64,000 nucleotides of DNA, taken from NCBI RefSeq assembly GCF_006386545.1, contig NZ_SWAR01000004.1:124001-188000 (forward strand), written 5' to 3'. Source of the DNA: Methylibium rhizosphaerae. Lineage in GTDB: Bacteria > Pseudomonadota > Gammaproteobacteria > Burkholderiales > Burkholderiaceae_C. The notes beneath the pieces were generated by a model. The model was not told the DNA's origin. It did not search any database and worked only from the letters and a program-made list of their open reading frames with translations. A program made the position numbers and the translations under genes. The number at the start of each line of letters is the position of its first letter. Within the stretch, counting starts at the first letter, position 1. Positions 1 to 8,040 of the stretch are shown piece by piece.

Positions 1-1268
1 CGGCCCTGGAACCAGCCGATGATGCGGTCCTGCGTGAGCAGCTTCGCGGTTTCTTCGGCCACGTCGTCGAGCCGGCGGTACGGCAGCTTCGACCACTTGA
101 GCAGCGCCTCGATCTCGTCGTCGCCGTAGCCCGGCCCCCAGTAGGCATGCTGCATGTTCCAGTGCCGCAGGCGGCCGGTCTCGGCACGCTGGTGCTGCAT
201 GTCGATCCACAGCGCGGCGCCCAGCGCCGTGCCGGCATCGCCGGCGGCCGGCTGGACCCACACCTGCTCGAAGATGCCGGCATCGCGCAGCCTGGAGTTC
301 ATCACGCAGTTGAGGGCCACGCCGCCGGCCATTGCGAGGTGGCGTTCTCCGCTCACCTCGCGCAGCCAGCCGGCCAGCTGCAGCACCGTTTCCTCGAGCA
401 CCGCCTGCAGCGAGGCCGCGAGGTCGAAATGCGCCTGGGTGAGCGCTGCGCCCTTATGGCGCGCCGGCCCGAACAGCTCCACCGGGTCGAACGCTTCGAT
501 CTCGTAGCGGCCGGCATGGCTCACCTTCACCAGGCGGCGGAACTTCTCCAGGTACGAAGGACGCCCCAGCGCAGCCAGCGCCATCACCTTGTATTCGTCG
601 CTCGAATGCAGGAAGCCCAGGTGGCTGGTGATGCGCTCGTACAGCAGCCCCAGCGACGTGGGCATCAGCACTTCACCAAGGGGGTGGTAATGGCCGTCGC
701 GCCAGCGTCCGTAGGTGGTGGTGGCGTCCTCGCCGCGGCCGTCGAGCGTCATCACCGCGCAATGCTCGAAGGGCGCGGCCAGGAAGGCGCTGGCCTGGTG
801 GCAGATGTGGTGCTCGACGAAGCTCCAGCGATACGGCCCCGGAAACGACACCCCGGCGAAGCGAGCCTTCAGGTGGTGCGGCGCGCCGCCGGCCAGCTGC
901 CTCGGTGCATTGACGATGTAGCTGGCGAACAGCGGGTCCCATGGGTTTTCCCAGCCGCCTTCGGCGCGCCGCGCGGCAGAAGGCTCCAGCGGCAGCTCGA
1001 TGGTGGAGCCCACGCTGCGGTCGCGCAGGAAGCGCCACGGGTCGTAGCTGTAGGCCACGTTGTCCACCTCGCCCAGCAGGATGCCGGCCTCGCGCAGGCA
1101 GTAGTCGATGGCATGGAAGGGCAGCTCCCAGGCGGTGAACGGCAGCGGCCGCTTGGCGTGCTTGATGCCGGTGAAGCGTTCTTCCTCGGCCGCTGCAATG
1201 AGTTGCCCGTCCTTCACCAGCGCGGCCGCGCTGTCGTGGAAAGCGGCATTGATGCCCAGCGTGATCAT
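1..1268 (-). CDS. Carbamoyltransferase, NodU/CmcH family (3' end beyond window)
   Basis: Predicted to transfer a carbamoyl group from carbamoyl phosphate to a hydroxyl of a sugar or other small molecule. The frame is open from ATG at 1268 to the left edge, so the C-terminus is missing. The N-terminus reads MITLGINAAFHDSAAAL, the usual start of this family. About 165 residues in, an EHHICHQASAF segment carries the conserved histidines, and GGVALNCVMNS follows near residue 325. The ATG overlaps the upstream stop codon by 4 bases (ATGA), so it is the last visible gene of a five-gene coupled run. The acceptor cannot be read from sequence; the glycosyltransferase neighbours suggest a nucleotide sugar or surface glycan. 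The family is clear, the substrate is inferred. Confidence 0.88.
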   Translation of the reverse strand, partial: MITLGINAAFHDSAAALVKDGQLIAAAEEERFTGIKHAKRPLPFTAWELPFHAIDYCLREAGILLGEVDNVAYSYDPWRFLRDRSVGSTIELPLEPSAARRAEGGWENPWDPLFASYIVNAPRQLAGGAPHHLKARFAGVSFPGPYRWSFVEHHICHQASAFLAAPFEHCAVMTLDGRGEDATTTYGRWRDGHYHPLGEVLMPTSLGLLYERITSHLGFLHSSDEYKVMALAALGRPSYLEKFRRLVKVSHAGRYEIEAFDPVELFGPARHKGAALTQAHFDLAASLQAVLEETVLQLAGWLREVSGERHLAMAGGVALNCVMNSRLRDAGIFEQVWVQPAAGDAGTALGAALWIDMQHQRAETGRLRHWNMQHAYWGPGYGDDEIEALLKWSKLPYRRLDDVAEETAKLLTQDRIIGWFQG

Positions 1269-2494
1269 GATGCGAGCGCCGCTTGCGCGGTGGCCATGGC
1301 AAACACGGCACTGGCGGTGTTGCCCTCATGCAGCACACCGCCGTGTTCGTCTTCCTGCTCCGGCTCCCAGTGCTGCGGCTCGGGCTGCAGCTCGATCAGC
1401 TCGTGTGCCGCCTGCGCCACCTCCTCTGGCGTGACCAGCCGCAGGCAGTTGTGGTGGCCCTCAGGGCACACGCTCTTCAGGCAATTGCGGCAGGGCACGT
1501 CGCGGTTGAGCACCCGCGATGGCACGCGCCAAGGCGTGTGCTGCGGGTTCGTGAGGGCGTACAGGTCGACCACCGGCGTGCCCACCGCGGCGGCGATGTG
1601 CACCGGCCCGCTGTTGCTGGACACCAGCAGCTTCGAGTGCGCGATGAGCGCGGCCAGCTCGCCCAGCGACAGCTGTCCCGCCAGCGAGATGCCCGGCCGC
1701 TGCATGCGCGCCTGCGCCGCGAGCACGAGGTCTGCCTCGTCGGCGGTGCCGGTGAACAGCACATGGCAGTTGATGTCGTTCGCGATCAGGTCGGCGGCTG
1801 CGCCGAACTGGCCGGCCGGGTAGCGGCGCGACGGCGCGGTGGCGCCCGGATGAACCACGACCCACGGACGCTTCGGCGTCACGCCCCGCGTCTCGAGCTT
1901 GGCGCACAGGCTCACCAGGTCTTCGCTGCGGTAGTCGAAGCTCATGCGGTCGTCGTCGGTGCACAGGCCCACCGCCCCCACCAGCGCCAGCTGGCGCTCG
2001 ACCTCGTGGCGGATGCCGGCCTGCGGCTCCGGGTCGGGCACCCAGTCGGTCAGCAGGCCGTAGGGGTTCTCGCGGCAGTGTGCGAGCCGCAGGCCGATGC
2101 CGGCCTGCCGGCACAGCATCGCGGCCGGCAGGGCGCTCTGGGTGTAGCAGGTGAAGATCACCGCGGCGTCGAACTGCTCCGCAGCCAGCCTGCGCACGAT
2201 GGCCCATTCCTCGTCGGGCGTGGTGCCGGGCTTGCGCGCGGCCCCGCCCTTCATCCACGGTGCGTCGTAGGCGATCACGTCGTCCACGTCGTCGATGAAA
2301 GGCGCAAGCGTCGCACCCGAGGGCGACGCCAGCAGCGTGAGGTGCACGCCCGGCAGGCTCTGGCGCATGGCCGTCAGCGCAGGCGTGGTCATGAGCACGT
2401 CGCCCAGGTTGTCGAGCCGCACGGCCAGCACCTTGCGCACGCCGCGCCAGCGCTGCCTCACGGCAGCATCGAAGACAGTGGCTTCAGCATTCAT
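1265..2494 (-). CDS. Glycosyltransferase family 9 (heptosyltransferase-like)
   Basis: 409-residue protein resembling ADP-heptose:LPS heptosyltransferases, which add heptose to the lipopolysaccharide core at the inner face of the inner membrane. The N-terminal Rossmann half starts VLAVRLDNLGDVLMTTPAL (about residues 22-40), the typical GT9 signature. The C-terminal half carries NSGPVHIAAAVGTPVVDLY, the nucleotide-sugar binding loop. A cysteine-rich stretch (PCRNCLKSVCPEGHHNC) follows, which could bind a metal and is not universal in the family. The start overlaps the end of the phosphatase gene by 11 bases and the stop overlaps the carbamoyltransferase start. The acceptor is unknown and may be an extracellular glycan rather than the LPS core. 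Confidence 0.87.
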   Translation of the reverse strand: MNAEATVFDAAVRQRWRGVRKVLAVRLDNLGDVLMTTPALTAMRQSLPGVHLTLLASPSGATLAPFIDDVDDVIAYDAPWMKGGAARKPGTTPDEEWAIVRRLAAEQFDAAVIFTCYTQSALPAAMLCRQAGIGLRLAHCRENPYGLLTDWVPDPEPQAGIRHEVERQLALVGAVGLCTDDDRMSFDYRSEDLVSLCAKLETRGVTPKRPWVVVHPGATAPSRRYPAGQFGAAADLIANDINCHVLFTGTADEADLVLAAQARMQRPGISLAGQLSLGELAALIAHSKLLVSSNSGPVHIAAAVGTPVVDLYALTNPQHTPWRVPSRVLNRDVPCRNCLKSVCPEGHHNCLRLVTPEEVAQAAHELIELQPEPQHWEPEQEDEHGGVLHEGNTASAVFAMATAQAALAS

Positions 2495-3083
2495 CGTGTA
2501 CTGCTTTCACTGGTTGGATGGGCGCCCCGCCGCCGTCTTCGCTCAGGATCACGTCGGCCGCCTCGGCGAGGTCGGCCACGCCGAAATGCGGCAGCCGCTG
2601 ATCGGAAAGCCGCCATTCGGTCTCGTGGCCCACGTCGAGCATCACCGTGCGGCATCCGGCCCGGCGGCCGGCCTCCACGTCGTCGAGGATGTCGCCGACC
2701 ATCCACGAGCGGCCGAGGTCGATGTCGTGTTCATCGGCAGCGCGCTGCAACATGCCCGGTGCCGGTTTGCGGCAGGTGCAGGGCGCGAGGCCGTGCGAAG
2801 CCGGCCGGTGCGTGCAGGCGTACAGGCCGGCCAGCTCGACACCCCGTTCGTTCAGCAGGGTCCGCAGCGCCTGCAGCAGCCGGTCGAGCGCCGCCCGGTC
2901 GAACAGGCCCAGCGCCACGCCAGGCTGGTTGGTCACGACAAAGAGCGCATAGCCGGCCCGCGCCAGCCGCTGCAGCGCCTCGACAGCGCCGCGGGTGAAC
3001 GCCAGCAACGCCGGGTCCACGTTGTACGGCACGTTCTCGATGAGCGTGCCGTCCTTGTCGACGAAGACCGCTGCTCTCGTCAT
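2484..3083 (-). CDS. HAD-family phosphatase, GmhB/HisB-N type
   Basis: 199-residue phosphatase resembling D-glycero-D-manno-heptose-1,7-bisphosphate phosphatase (GmhB), a step in ADP-heptose synthesis. The DxD nucleophile motif is at D9 and D11 (VDKDGTLIE). FVVTNQPG supplies the motif II serine/threonine. A Cys-His...Cys-x-Cys-Arg-Lys-Pro cluster (CTHRP ... CTCRKP) matches the zinc site of GmhB, and VGDILDDVEAG supplies the C-terminal acidic motif. The start at 3083 is chosen because it gives an ATGA overlap with the upstream SDR stop and removes a non-homologous extension. Together with the GT9 gene it suggests a heptose- or other sugar-phosphate pathway. Confidence 0.85.
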   Translation of the reverse strand: MTRAAVFVDKDGTLIENVPYNVDPALLAFTRGAVEALQRLARAGYALFVVTNQPGVALGLFDRAALDRLLQALRTLLNERGVELAGLYACTHRPASHGLAPCTCRKPAPGMLQRAADEHDIDLGRSWMVGDILDDVEAGRRAGCRTVMLDVGHETEWRLSDQRLPHFGVADLAEAADVILSEDGGGAPIQPVKAVHDEC

Positions 3084-3817
3084 GGCCAGGAGGTCTCCTG
3101 CAGCGGCAGCACCATCATCTCGGGCACCACCGACTCGCGCGGCATGGTCAGCATGAAATGCACCGCCTCGGCCACGTTGGCCGGGTCCTGCAGGCGGGCC
3201 GGGTCGAGGTCGGGGAAGCGGTCGAGCAGGAAGGGGGTGCGCATGCCGCCGGCGATCACGGTGGACACGCGCACGCCCTGCGGCCGCAGCTCGGCATGCA
3301 GCGCATGCGACAGGCCCACCAGCCCCCACTTGCTCGCGTGGTAGGCGCTGGCGTTGGGCCAGGTGCGACGCGCCGCGGTGGATGCGATGTTGACGATGTG
3401 GCCGCCCTGCCCTCCGTCGGACGCACGCAGCGCCGCGAGCGCGAGCTTGCTCATCAGGAACGGCCCTTTGAGGTTGGTGGCGAGCACCCGGTCCCAGGCC
3501 TCGAAGGACAGCTCGTCGATCGGTGCGGTGACGTCGGTGCCGGCGTTGTTGACCAGCACGTCGAGGCCGCCGAAACGTTCGCACACGGCCTCGACGGCCG
3601 ACCGTGCCGAGGCCAGGTCGGCCACGTCCAGCGTCAGCGGCAGGGCGCCCGCGCCGCCCGGGTCGATGCTGCGGGCGCAGGCTTCGGCGAGCTGCGGCTG
3701 CAGGTCGGCCACGGCCACCCGCGCACCCGAGGCGGCCAGCCTGCGTGCGATGGCCGCGCCGAGTCCGCGGCCGGCACCAGTGACCAGCACCACCTTGTTG
3801 TCGAGAACTGAAGTCAT
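3080..3817 (-). CDS. Short-chain dehydrogenase/reductase
   Basis: 245-residue classical SDR, a cytoplasmic NAD(P)-dependent oxidoreductase. The cofactor motif TGAGRGLG is at residues 13-20, the NNAG motif near 90-93, the catalytic serine at S146, and Y159-x-x-x-K163 in SAYHASK. It overlaps both neighbours by 4 bases (ATGA), so it belongs to the same mRNA as the glycosyltransferases. The likely role is oxidation or reduction of a sugar or sugar nucleotide made by this cluster; nothing in the sequence names the substrate. Confidence 0.85.
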   Translation of the reverse strand: MTSVLDNKVVLVTGAGRGLGAAIARRLAASGARVAVADLQPQLAEACARSIDPGGAGALPLTLDVADLASARSAVEAVCERFGGLDVLVNNAGTDVTAPIDELSFEAWDRVLATNLKGPFLMSKLALAALRASDGGQGGHIVNIASTAARRTWPNASAYHASKWGLVGLSHALHAELRPQGVRVSTVIAGGMRTPFLLDRFPDLDPARLQDPANVAEAVHFMLTMPRESVVPEMMVLPLQETSWP

Positions 3818-5148
3818 GACTGCACCGTCCGAGTGGTTTGATGAGAGGCCGGCGGCGCCTCGAGCACCAGCGCGCGATGGGCTGCCTGGTTGGCCTTGTG
3901 GGCGAGTGAAACGTCCTGCAGGGCCATGGCCAGCTGCTCGGCGACACGCTCCCAGGTGAAGGTGGACCGCACCCGCTCGAGGCCGGCGCGCCCCATGGCG
4001 CGGGCCAGCGCCGGGTTGTCGTGCAGCTCGGCGAGGCAGCGGGCCAGCGCCTGCGGGTCGTGCGGCGGCACGAGCTGCCCGGTCACGCCGTGCAGCACCG
4101 TGTACTGGATCCCGCCCACCGCCGAGCCCACCACCGGCGTGGCACAGGCCATCGCTTCGAGCGGCGTGATGCCGAAGGGTTCGTACCAGGGCGTGGTGAC
4201 GAAGACGTCGCAGGCGGCGTAGTAGCGGCCCAGTTCGTGGCGCTGGCGCCGGCCGACGAACTGCACCTGCGCGGCCACGCCGAGCTCTCGTGCGATGCCG
4301 CGCAGCCGCCCGATCTCCGGCGTGACGGTCTCGTCGGGCTCGTCGGACTCGCCGCCTACCACCAGCAGCCGCGCCGGCACGTGTGCAGGCAGCTGCTTCA
4401 GTGCGCGGATCACGTTGTCGATGCCCTTGCGCGGCACCAGCCGGCCGAGCTGCAACAGGACGAACTCATGCTCCGCCAGCCCGAGCGAAGCACGCGCCTT
4501 CTGCCGGTCCATCGGCTGGAACTCGGCCGGGTCATAGCCGCAGGGCACCATGGCCAGGCGCTGCGGCTGCGCGCCATACAGGCGCACCAGGTCGAGCTCG
4601 TCCTGCGGGCACTCGGCCACCACGCAGTCCGCCTCGCGCACGAGCTGCCGTTCGATGTCGATGCGCTGCAGCGGAAAGCCGTCCGCCTGCCGCTGGTGCT
4701 CACGCCGCACCAGCCCGAGCGCATGGAAGGTGATGGCGAAGGGCAGCCCGAGCCGCCGCTTGAGCTGCAACGCCACCCAGCCGGACATGAAGAAGTTGGC
4801 GTGCACCACGTCGTAGTGCATGCGCTCGCCGCAGATGCGCTCGCAGGCGTCGCAGAACTGCGGCATGTAGGGCAGCAGCTGCTCCTTGGGAATGAAGCCC
4901 GGCCTGCCGGCGGGGATGTGCAGCACGCGCAGGCGCGGCTTCATTCGCACCACGGCGGGCACGTCGCGCGAATCGCGCCGCGTGAACACGTCGACACGAT
5001 GGCCCGCGCGGGCCAGGCATTCGGCCATGTGGGCCACGTAGAGGTTCTGGCCGCCGGCGTCGACGCCGCCCAGCAGGGCCAGCGGTGACGCGTGCTCGCT
5101 GATCATCGCGATGCGCAGCGGTCGTTCGCAAGTGTTTGTTCTTTCCAT
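3814..5148 (-). CDS. Glycosyltransferase family 4
   Basis: 444-residue retaining glycosyltransferase with two Rossmann domains. The N-terminal part has the LGGVDAGGQNLYVAHMA acceptor loop (about residues 27-43), seen in sucrose-phosphate-synthase-like and MshA-like GT4 enzymes. The C-terminal part has LLQLGRLVPRKGID (about 230-245) and the E-x7-E donor motif in EPFGITPLEAMACATPVVG. First gene of the five-gene run; the gene ahead of it is separated by more than 150 bases, so a promoter should lie at about 5150-5300. An alternative start at M15 is possible. Donor and acceptor sugars are unknown. Confidence 0.87.
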   Translation of the reverse strand: MERTNTCERPLRIAMISEHASPLALLGGVDAGGQNLYVAHMAECLARAGHRVDVFTRRDSRDVPAVVRMKPRLRVLHIPAGRPGFIPKEQLLPYMPQFCDACERICGERMHYDVVHANFFMSGWVALQLKRRLGLPFAITFHALGLVRREHQRQADGFPLQRIDIERQLVREADCVVAECPQDELDLVRLYGAQPQRLAMVPCGYDPAEFQPMDRQKARASLGLAEHEFVLLQLGRLVPRKGIDNVIRALKQLPAHVPARLLVVGGESDEPDETVTPEIGRLRGIARELGVAAQVQFVGRRQRHELGRYYAACDVFVTTPWYEPFGITPLEAMACATPVVGSAVGGIQYTVLHGVTGQLVPPHDPQALARCLAELHDNPALARAMGRAGLERVRSTFTWERVAEQLAMALQDVSLAHKANQAAHRALVLEAPPASHQTTRTVQS

Positions 5149-5305
5149 GGTGGGGAGCCTTCAAGCGATGCTCCTCCACGGCAAGCGATGTACCTGCGCA
5201 TGCCCGGGAAGCGTTGCACCCTGAAGCACCCCTTGCAGCGCCGCACGCCTGCTGCAATTTGTGCGAAGGCGTCGGCAACTTCTTCGATGCTCGCGGCGCG
5301 CGCCC

Positions 5306-5503
5306 TCAGCGGCTTTCGAGGAGGCCGCGCAGCAGCATGATCTCGCTGGCGGCCTGCGCGGCTTGTGTGCTGGAGGCTGCGGCGGCCGCTTCGTCGCCTT
5401 GACGGCGCGCCAGCACACCGGTCTGGTGCAACAGCATCTGCCGCTCGTGGAGCGCGCGGATGGCCGACCACAAGGCCTGCTCGGTGCTTTCTTCCCGGGC
5501 CAT
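5306..5503 (-). CDS. Possible small helical protein (65 aa)
   Basis: A short open frame in the 500-base gap between the glycosyltransferase and the response regulator. The product is rich in Ala, Glu, Gln and Leu, and most of it would form one or two amphipathic helices (ALWSAIRALHERQMLLHQ). No clear ribosome binding site precedes the ATG at 5503. No family is recognised. The amino-acid composition is more protein-like than that of the other frames here, but this is weak evidence. The rest of 5149-5540 shows no other feature. Confidence 0.32.
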   Translation of the reverse strand: MAREESTEQALWSAIRALHERQMLLHQTGVLARRQGDEAAAAASSTQAAQAASEIMLLRGLLESR

Positions 5504-5539
5504 CTGCAGCGTGCGTGCAGCGCGCGCAGTGAGAAAGCG

Positions 5540-5675
5540 TGTCCGGTGTGACAGCGGATGATCTGGGCCGCGCGGCGGACGCGAAGCGTTCGCCGCCGGC
5601 TTCGATGCGCGCCTGAAGAAGCCGCTCGCGCTCGACCGGCTGCTCAGTACGCTGGTGCAGCTGAAGGCGCGCTAG
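5540..5675 (+). pseudogene. Remnant of a response-regulator receiver domain (C-terminal end)
   Basis: The frame ending with TAG at 5673-5675 encodes EAFAAGFDARLKKPLALDRL followed by LSTLVQLKAR. The GFDA-x-L-x-KP block with its conserved Lys-Pro is the final helix-strand of a CheY-like receiver. The preceding bases (about 5540-5582) encode VTADDLGRAADA in another frame, so one base appears to have been lost near 5581. Everything before that is missing. It overlaps the 3' end of the intact regulator on the opposite strand. It is a decayed relic, probably of a hybrid kinase or a paralogous regulator. Confidence 0.6.
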
Positions 5676-6084
5676 CGGCCGCAGCAGCGGAAGGTGCGGC
5701 ATCGGCCAGCAGGCCGAGCATGAGGTCGATGTCCACCGGCTTGGCCACAAAGGCATCGAAGCCGCTCGACAGCAGGCGCCGTTCGTTGTCACCGGCCGAC
5801 AGGCCGGTGACGGCAATGAACTTCGGCTGCCGGTGGCCCGAGAACAGCTTGCGCAGCACCTGCACGGTCTCGGTGCCGTCCATGCCGGGCATGGTGATGT
5901 CCATGATGACCACGTCTGGGTAATGCTCGCTGGCCAGCTCCACGGCCGTGCGTCCGTCGTAAGCGGTGTACACCTCGCACGAGAGCGCAAGGCTCAGGAC
6001 GCTGGCCAGGGTGTCGGCGGAATCGGCGTTGTCGTCTACCACCAGCACGCGGTACGGTTCAGAGACGGTGATCGAAGCGTTCAT
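5644..6084 (-). CDS. Single-domain response regulator (CheY-like receiver)
   Basis: 146-residue stand-alone receiver domain with no output domain. The acidic pair is D17/D18, the phospho-acceptor aspartate D62 (MDITMPGMDG), the switch threonine T93 and the conserved lysine K115 in VAKPVDID. After the receiver, the last 16 residues are low-complexity Ala/Ser/Pro (131-146). This tail is coded by the antisense of the receiver relic at 5590-5675, so it may have arisen by loss of an original stop codon. Such proteins pass phosphate between histidine kinases or control motility or output proteins elsewhere; no kinase gene is nearby. Confidence 0.88.
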   Translation of the reverse strand: MNASITVSEPYRVLVVDDNADSADTLASVLSLALSCEVYTAYDGRTAVELASEHYPDVVIMDITMPGMDGTETVQVLRKLFSGHRQPKFIAVTGLSAGDNERRLLSSGFDAFVAKPVDIDLMLGLLADAAPSAAAAASAPSAAPAY

Positions 6085-6226
6085 GGCGACGTTCCTGCAG
6101 TTGTACGTGTACGTTCATTCAAGGTCGCACTCACTGTGCGACCGAAGGGCAGGCAAATCCGGTGCGCGGCGCGAGGAACACCGATTGCCCGTGGTGAACC
6201 ACACATCCCACGCCACCGGCATCGCG

Positions 6227-6760
6227 ATGACGAAGGCCCCTTCACGCAAACCTGCGGCTGCACAGCCGCCTGAGCCGCCGCAGACCCCCACCCGGGTTCA
6301 CATCGGCATCGTGCAGGCGGTGGGCGTACCGTTGCTCGCGCTGGTGCCGGCGGTGGCGCTCACCGGCCTGCTGGGCGAACGCCAAGGCCATGTCCGCAGC
6401 GTGTCGGCCGGCGGTGTGTCGCTGCAGGTGGACTACCCGGCGGTGCAGCGCTTTCGCACGCTGCGCGAACTCGGCATCACCGTGAGGAACGAGGGCGACA
6501 CCACGCTGCCCATGACGACCTTGCAGATCGATCACTCCTACCTGGGAGCCTTCACCCGGGTGGAGACCACACCGGCCGTGGAAGAAGTGACGCCCGAGCA
6601 CCACGAGGTGCCGCTCGGAGCGCTGCCGCCCGGCGAAGCGCGCCGCGTGGTGGCCACGCTGGAGGGTGACAAGTACGGCCGCCATGCCGGCCGCGTGAGA
6701 CTCGTGGCCCAGCCCGGCAGCGACGTGGCGGTGGATGTGGCCACCGTGGTGCTGCCCTAG
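6227..6760 (+). CDS. Membrane-anchored protein of unknown function
   Basis: 177-residue protein. A Pro/Ala-rich N-terminal stretch (residues 5-22) is followed by one hydrophobic segment (about 28-47) and a soluble beta-rich domain (about 50-177) with alternating Thr/Val strands. The arrangement suggests an inner-membrane anchor with the domain in the periplasm. I chose ATG at 6227 because the upstream in-frame region has no coding character. It ends 20 bases before the DUF421 gene on the same strand, so the two are probably co-transcribed. No family is recognised. Confidence 0.65.
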   Translation: MTKAPSRKPAAAQPPEPPQTPTRVHIGIVQAVGVPLLALVPAVALTGLLGERQGHVRSVSAGGVSLQVDYPAVQRFRTLRELGITVRNEGDTTLPMTTLQIDHSYLGAFTRVETTPAVEEVTPEHHEVPLGALPPGEARRVVATLEGDKYGRHAGRVRLVAQPGSDVAVDVATVVLP

Positions 6761-6780
6761 GAAGGGCGACGGACGACGAT

Positions 6781-7278
6781 ATGGAAACCGTGCTGCGCGT
6801 GGCCGTCATCTACCTGTTCGTGCTGGTGGGCCTGCGCGTGCTCGGCAAGCGCGAGTTCGGCCAGCTCTCGCCGCTGGAGCTGGTGACGCTGCTGATGATT
6901 CCCGAGATCGTGTCGCAGGCGCTGACCCGCGACGACTATTCGCTCACCAATGCGCTCATCGGCGTGTCGACGCTGTTCGTGCTGGTTTTCCTCACCTCGG
7001 TGCTGGTACACCGCTTCAAGAAGCTGGAGCTGGCGGTTTCGGGCGCGCCCACCGTGCTGGTGAGCCATGGCGAGCTGCGCCGTGACGCGCTCGACAGCAA
7101 CCGTGTCACCACCGACGAGCTGTTCAGCGAGATGCACAAGTCCGGGCTCGACGAGCTGACGCAGGTGAAGTGGGCCATCCTCGAGCCAGACGGCCACATC
7201 GCCATCGTGCCGACCGACGAGGTGAGGCTCACGCCGGCCAGCAACCGCAGTTCGAAAGACAACCCGATCGTCGGCTGA
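6781..7278 (+). CDS. DUF421 (YetF-type) membrane protein
   Basis: 165 residues. The N-terminal half holds about three membrane segments (roughly 5-22, 30-48 and 59-78) with the family hallmark GKREFGQLSPLELV near residues 22-35. The C-terminal cytoplasmic part carries the LVSHGELRRDALDSNRVTTD stretch typical of YetF/DUF421 proteins. Its biochemical role is not established. It is shorter than many members, which have about 200-230 residues. It follows a small anchored protein gene by 20 bases and precedes wrbA by 40 bases; the run may be a stress or envelope operon, which is inference. Confidence 0.82.
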   Translation: METVLRVAVIYLFVLVGLRVLGKREFGQLSPLELVTLLMIPEIVSQALTRDDYSLTNALIGVSTLFVLVFLTSVLVHRFKKLELAVSGAPTVLVSHGELRRDALDSNRVTTDELFSEMHKSGLDELTQVKWAILEPDGHIAIVPTDEVRLTPASNRSSKDNPIVG

Positions 7279-7317
7279 GCGGGGCCCATCCCAACCCAGC
7301 ATCAAGGAGCACTTCCC

Positions 7318-7920
7318 ATGGCGAAGATCCTCGTCCTCTACTACAGCATGTACGGCCACGTGGAACGCATGGCACAGGCCGAAGCCGAAGGCGCTCGTGA
7401 AGTGGCCGGCACAGAGGTGGTGATCAAGCGTGTGCCCGAGCTGGTGCCGGAGGAAGTGCTGCGCAAGTCAGGCGCCAAGCTCGACCAGCAGGCGCCGGTG
7501 GCCAGCCCGCAGGAGCTGGGCGACTACCACGCCATCATCTTCGGCACGCCCACCCGCTACGGCAACATGACCGGCCAGATGCGCAACTTCCTCGACCAGA
7601 CCGGCGCGCTGTGGCAAAGCGGCGCACTGGTCGGCAAGGTCGGCAGCGTGTTCACCTCCAGCGCCACGCAACACGGCGGACAGGAAAGCACCCTGCTCAC
7701 CTTCCACCCCACGCTGCTGCACCTGGGCATGATCGTCGTCGGCCTGCCCTACAGCGACCAGACGCAGATGGGCATCGACGAGATCAAGGGTGGCAGCCCG
7801 TACGGCGCCAGCACCATCGCCGGCGGCAAGGGCGAGCGGCACCCCAGCGAACAGGAGCTCGGGATGGCCCGGTTCCAGGGGCGGCATGTGGCGGGGATTG
7901 CGGCGAAGCTGTTCGGGTAG
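7318..7920 (+). CDS. wrbA: NAD(P)H:quinone oxidoreductase WrbA
   Basis: 200-residue flavodoxin-like FMN enzyme that reduces quinones by two electrons with NAD(P)H and limits redox cycling. [13 protein letters not shown] at residues 7-19 is the FMN phosphate loop. [20 protein letters not shown] (about 80-99) and [12 protein letters not shown] (about 116-127) are strongly conserved WrbA signatures. The length equals the family norm. A good ribosome site (AAGGAG) lies just before the ATG at 7318. It is convergent with the maltoporin gene. Confidence 0.95.
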   Translation: MAKILVLYYSMYGHVERMAQAEAEGAREVAGTEVVIKRVPELVPEEVLRKSGAKLDQQAPVASPQELGDYHAIIFGTPTRYGNMTGQMRNFLDQTGALWQSGALVGKVGSVFTSSATQHGGQESTLLTFHPTLLHLGMIVVGLPYSDQTQMGIDEIKGGSPYGASTIAGGKGERHPSEQELGMARFQGRHVAGIAAKLFG

Positions 7921-7999
7921 GTCCCCGTCTCGACTGGAAAAAGCCGCCGGGCCGGCCCCCACGTCCCCGTTCGGTGGCAACCCACTGCGCGAGGTGAAG

Positions 8000-8017
8000 G
8001 CGGCCCGGGCGGGCCGC
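8000..8017. terminator. GC-rich hairpin between convergent wrbA and porin genes
   Basis: Perfect 7-bp inverted repeat (GCGGCCC and GGGCCGC) around a 4-base loop, in the 120-base gap between the two convergent stop codons. There is no T-run on either side, so it may only slow or help end transcription. Confidence 0.4.
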
Positions 8018-8040
8018 TTCGCGCCGGCCCGGGCGGAGAC

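Noticed and set aside
147-1823. Long plus-strand open frame over the carbamoyltransferase and GT9 genes.
   Set aside because: It is an antisense frame in GC-rich DNA; the minus-strand frames carry the family motifs. The same holds for other long antisense frames, for example 18035-21196, 21193-23868, 27650-30505 and 36665-40369.
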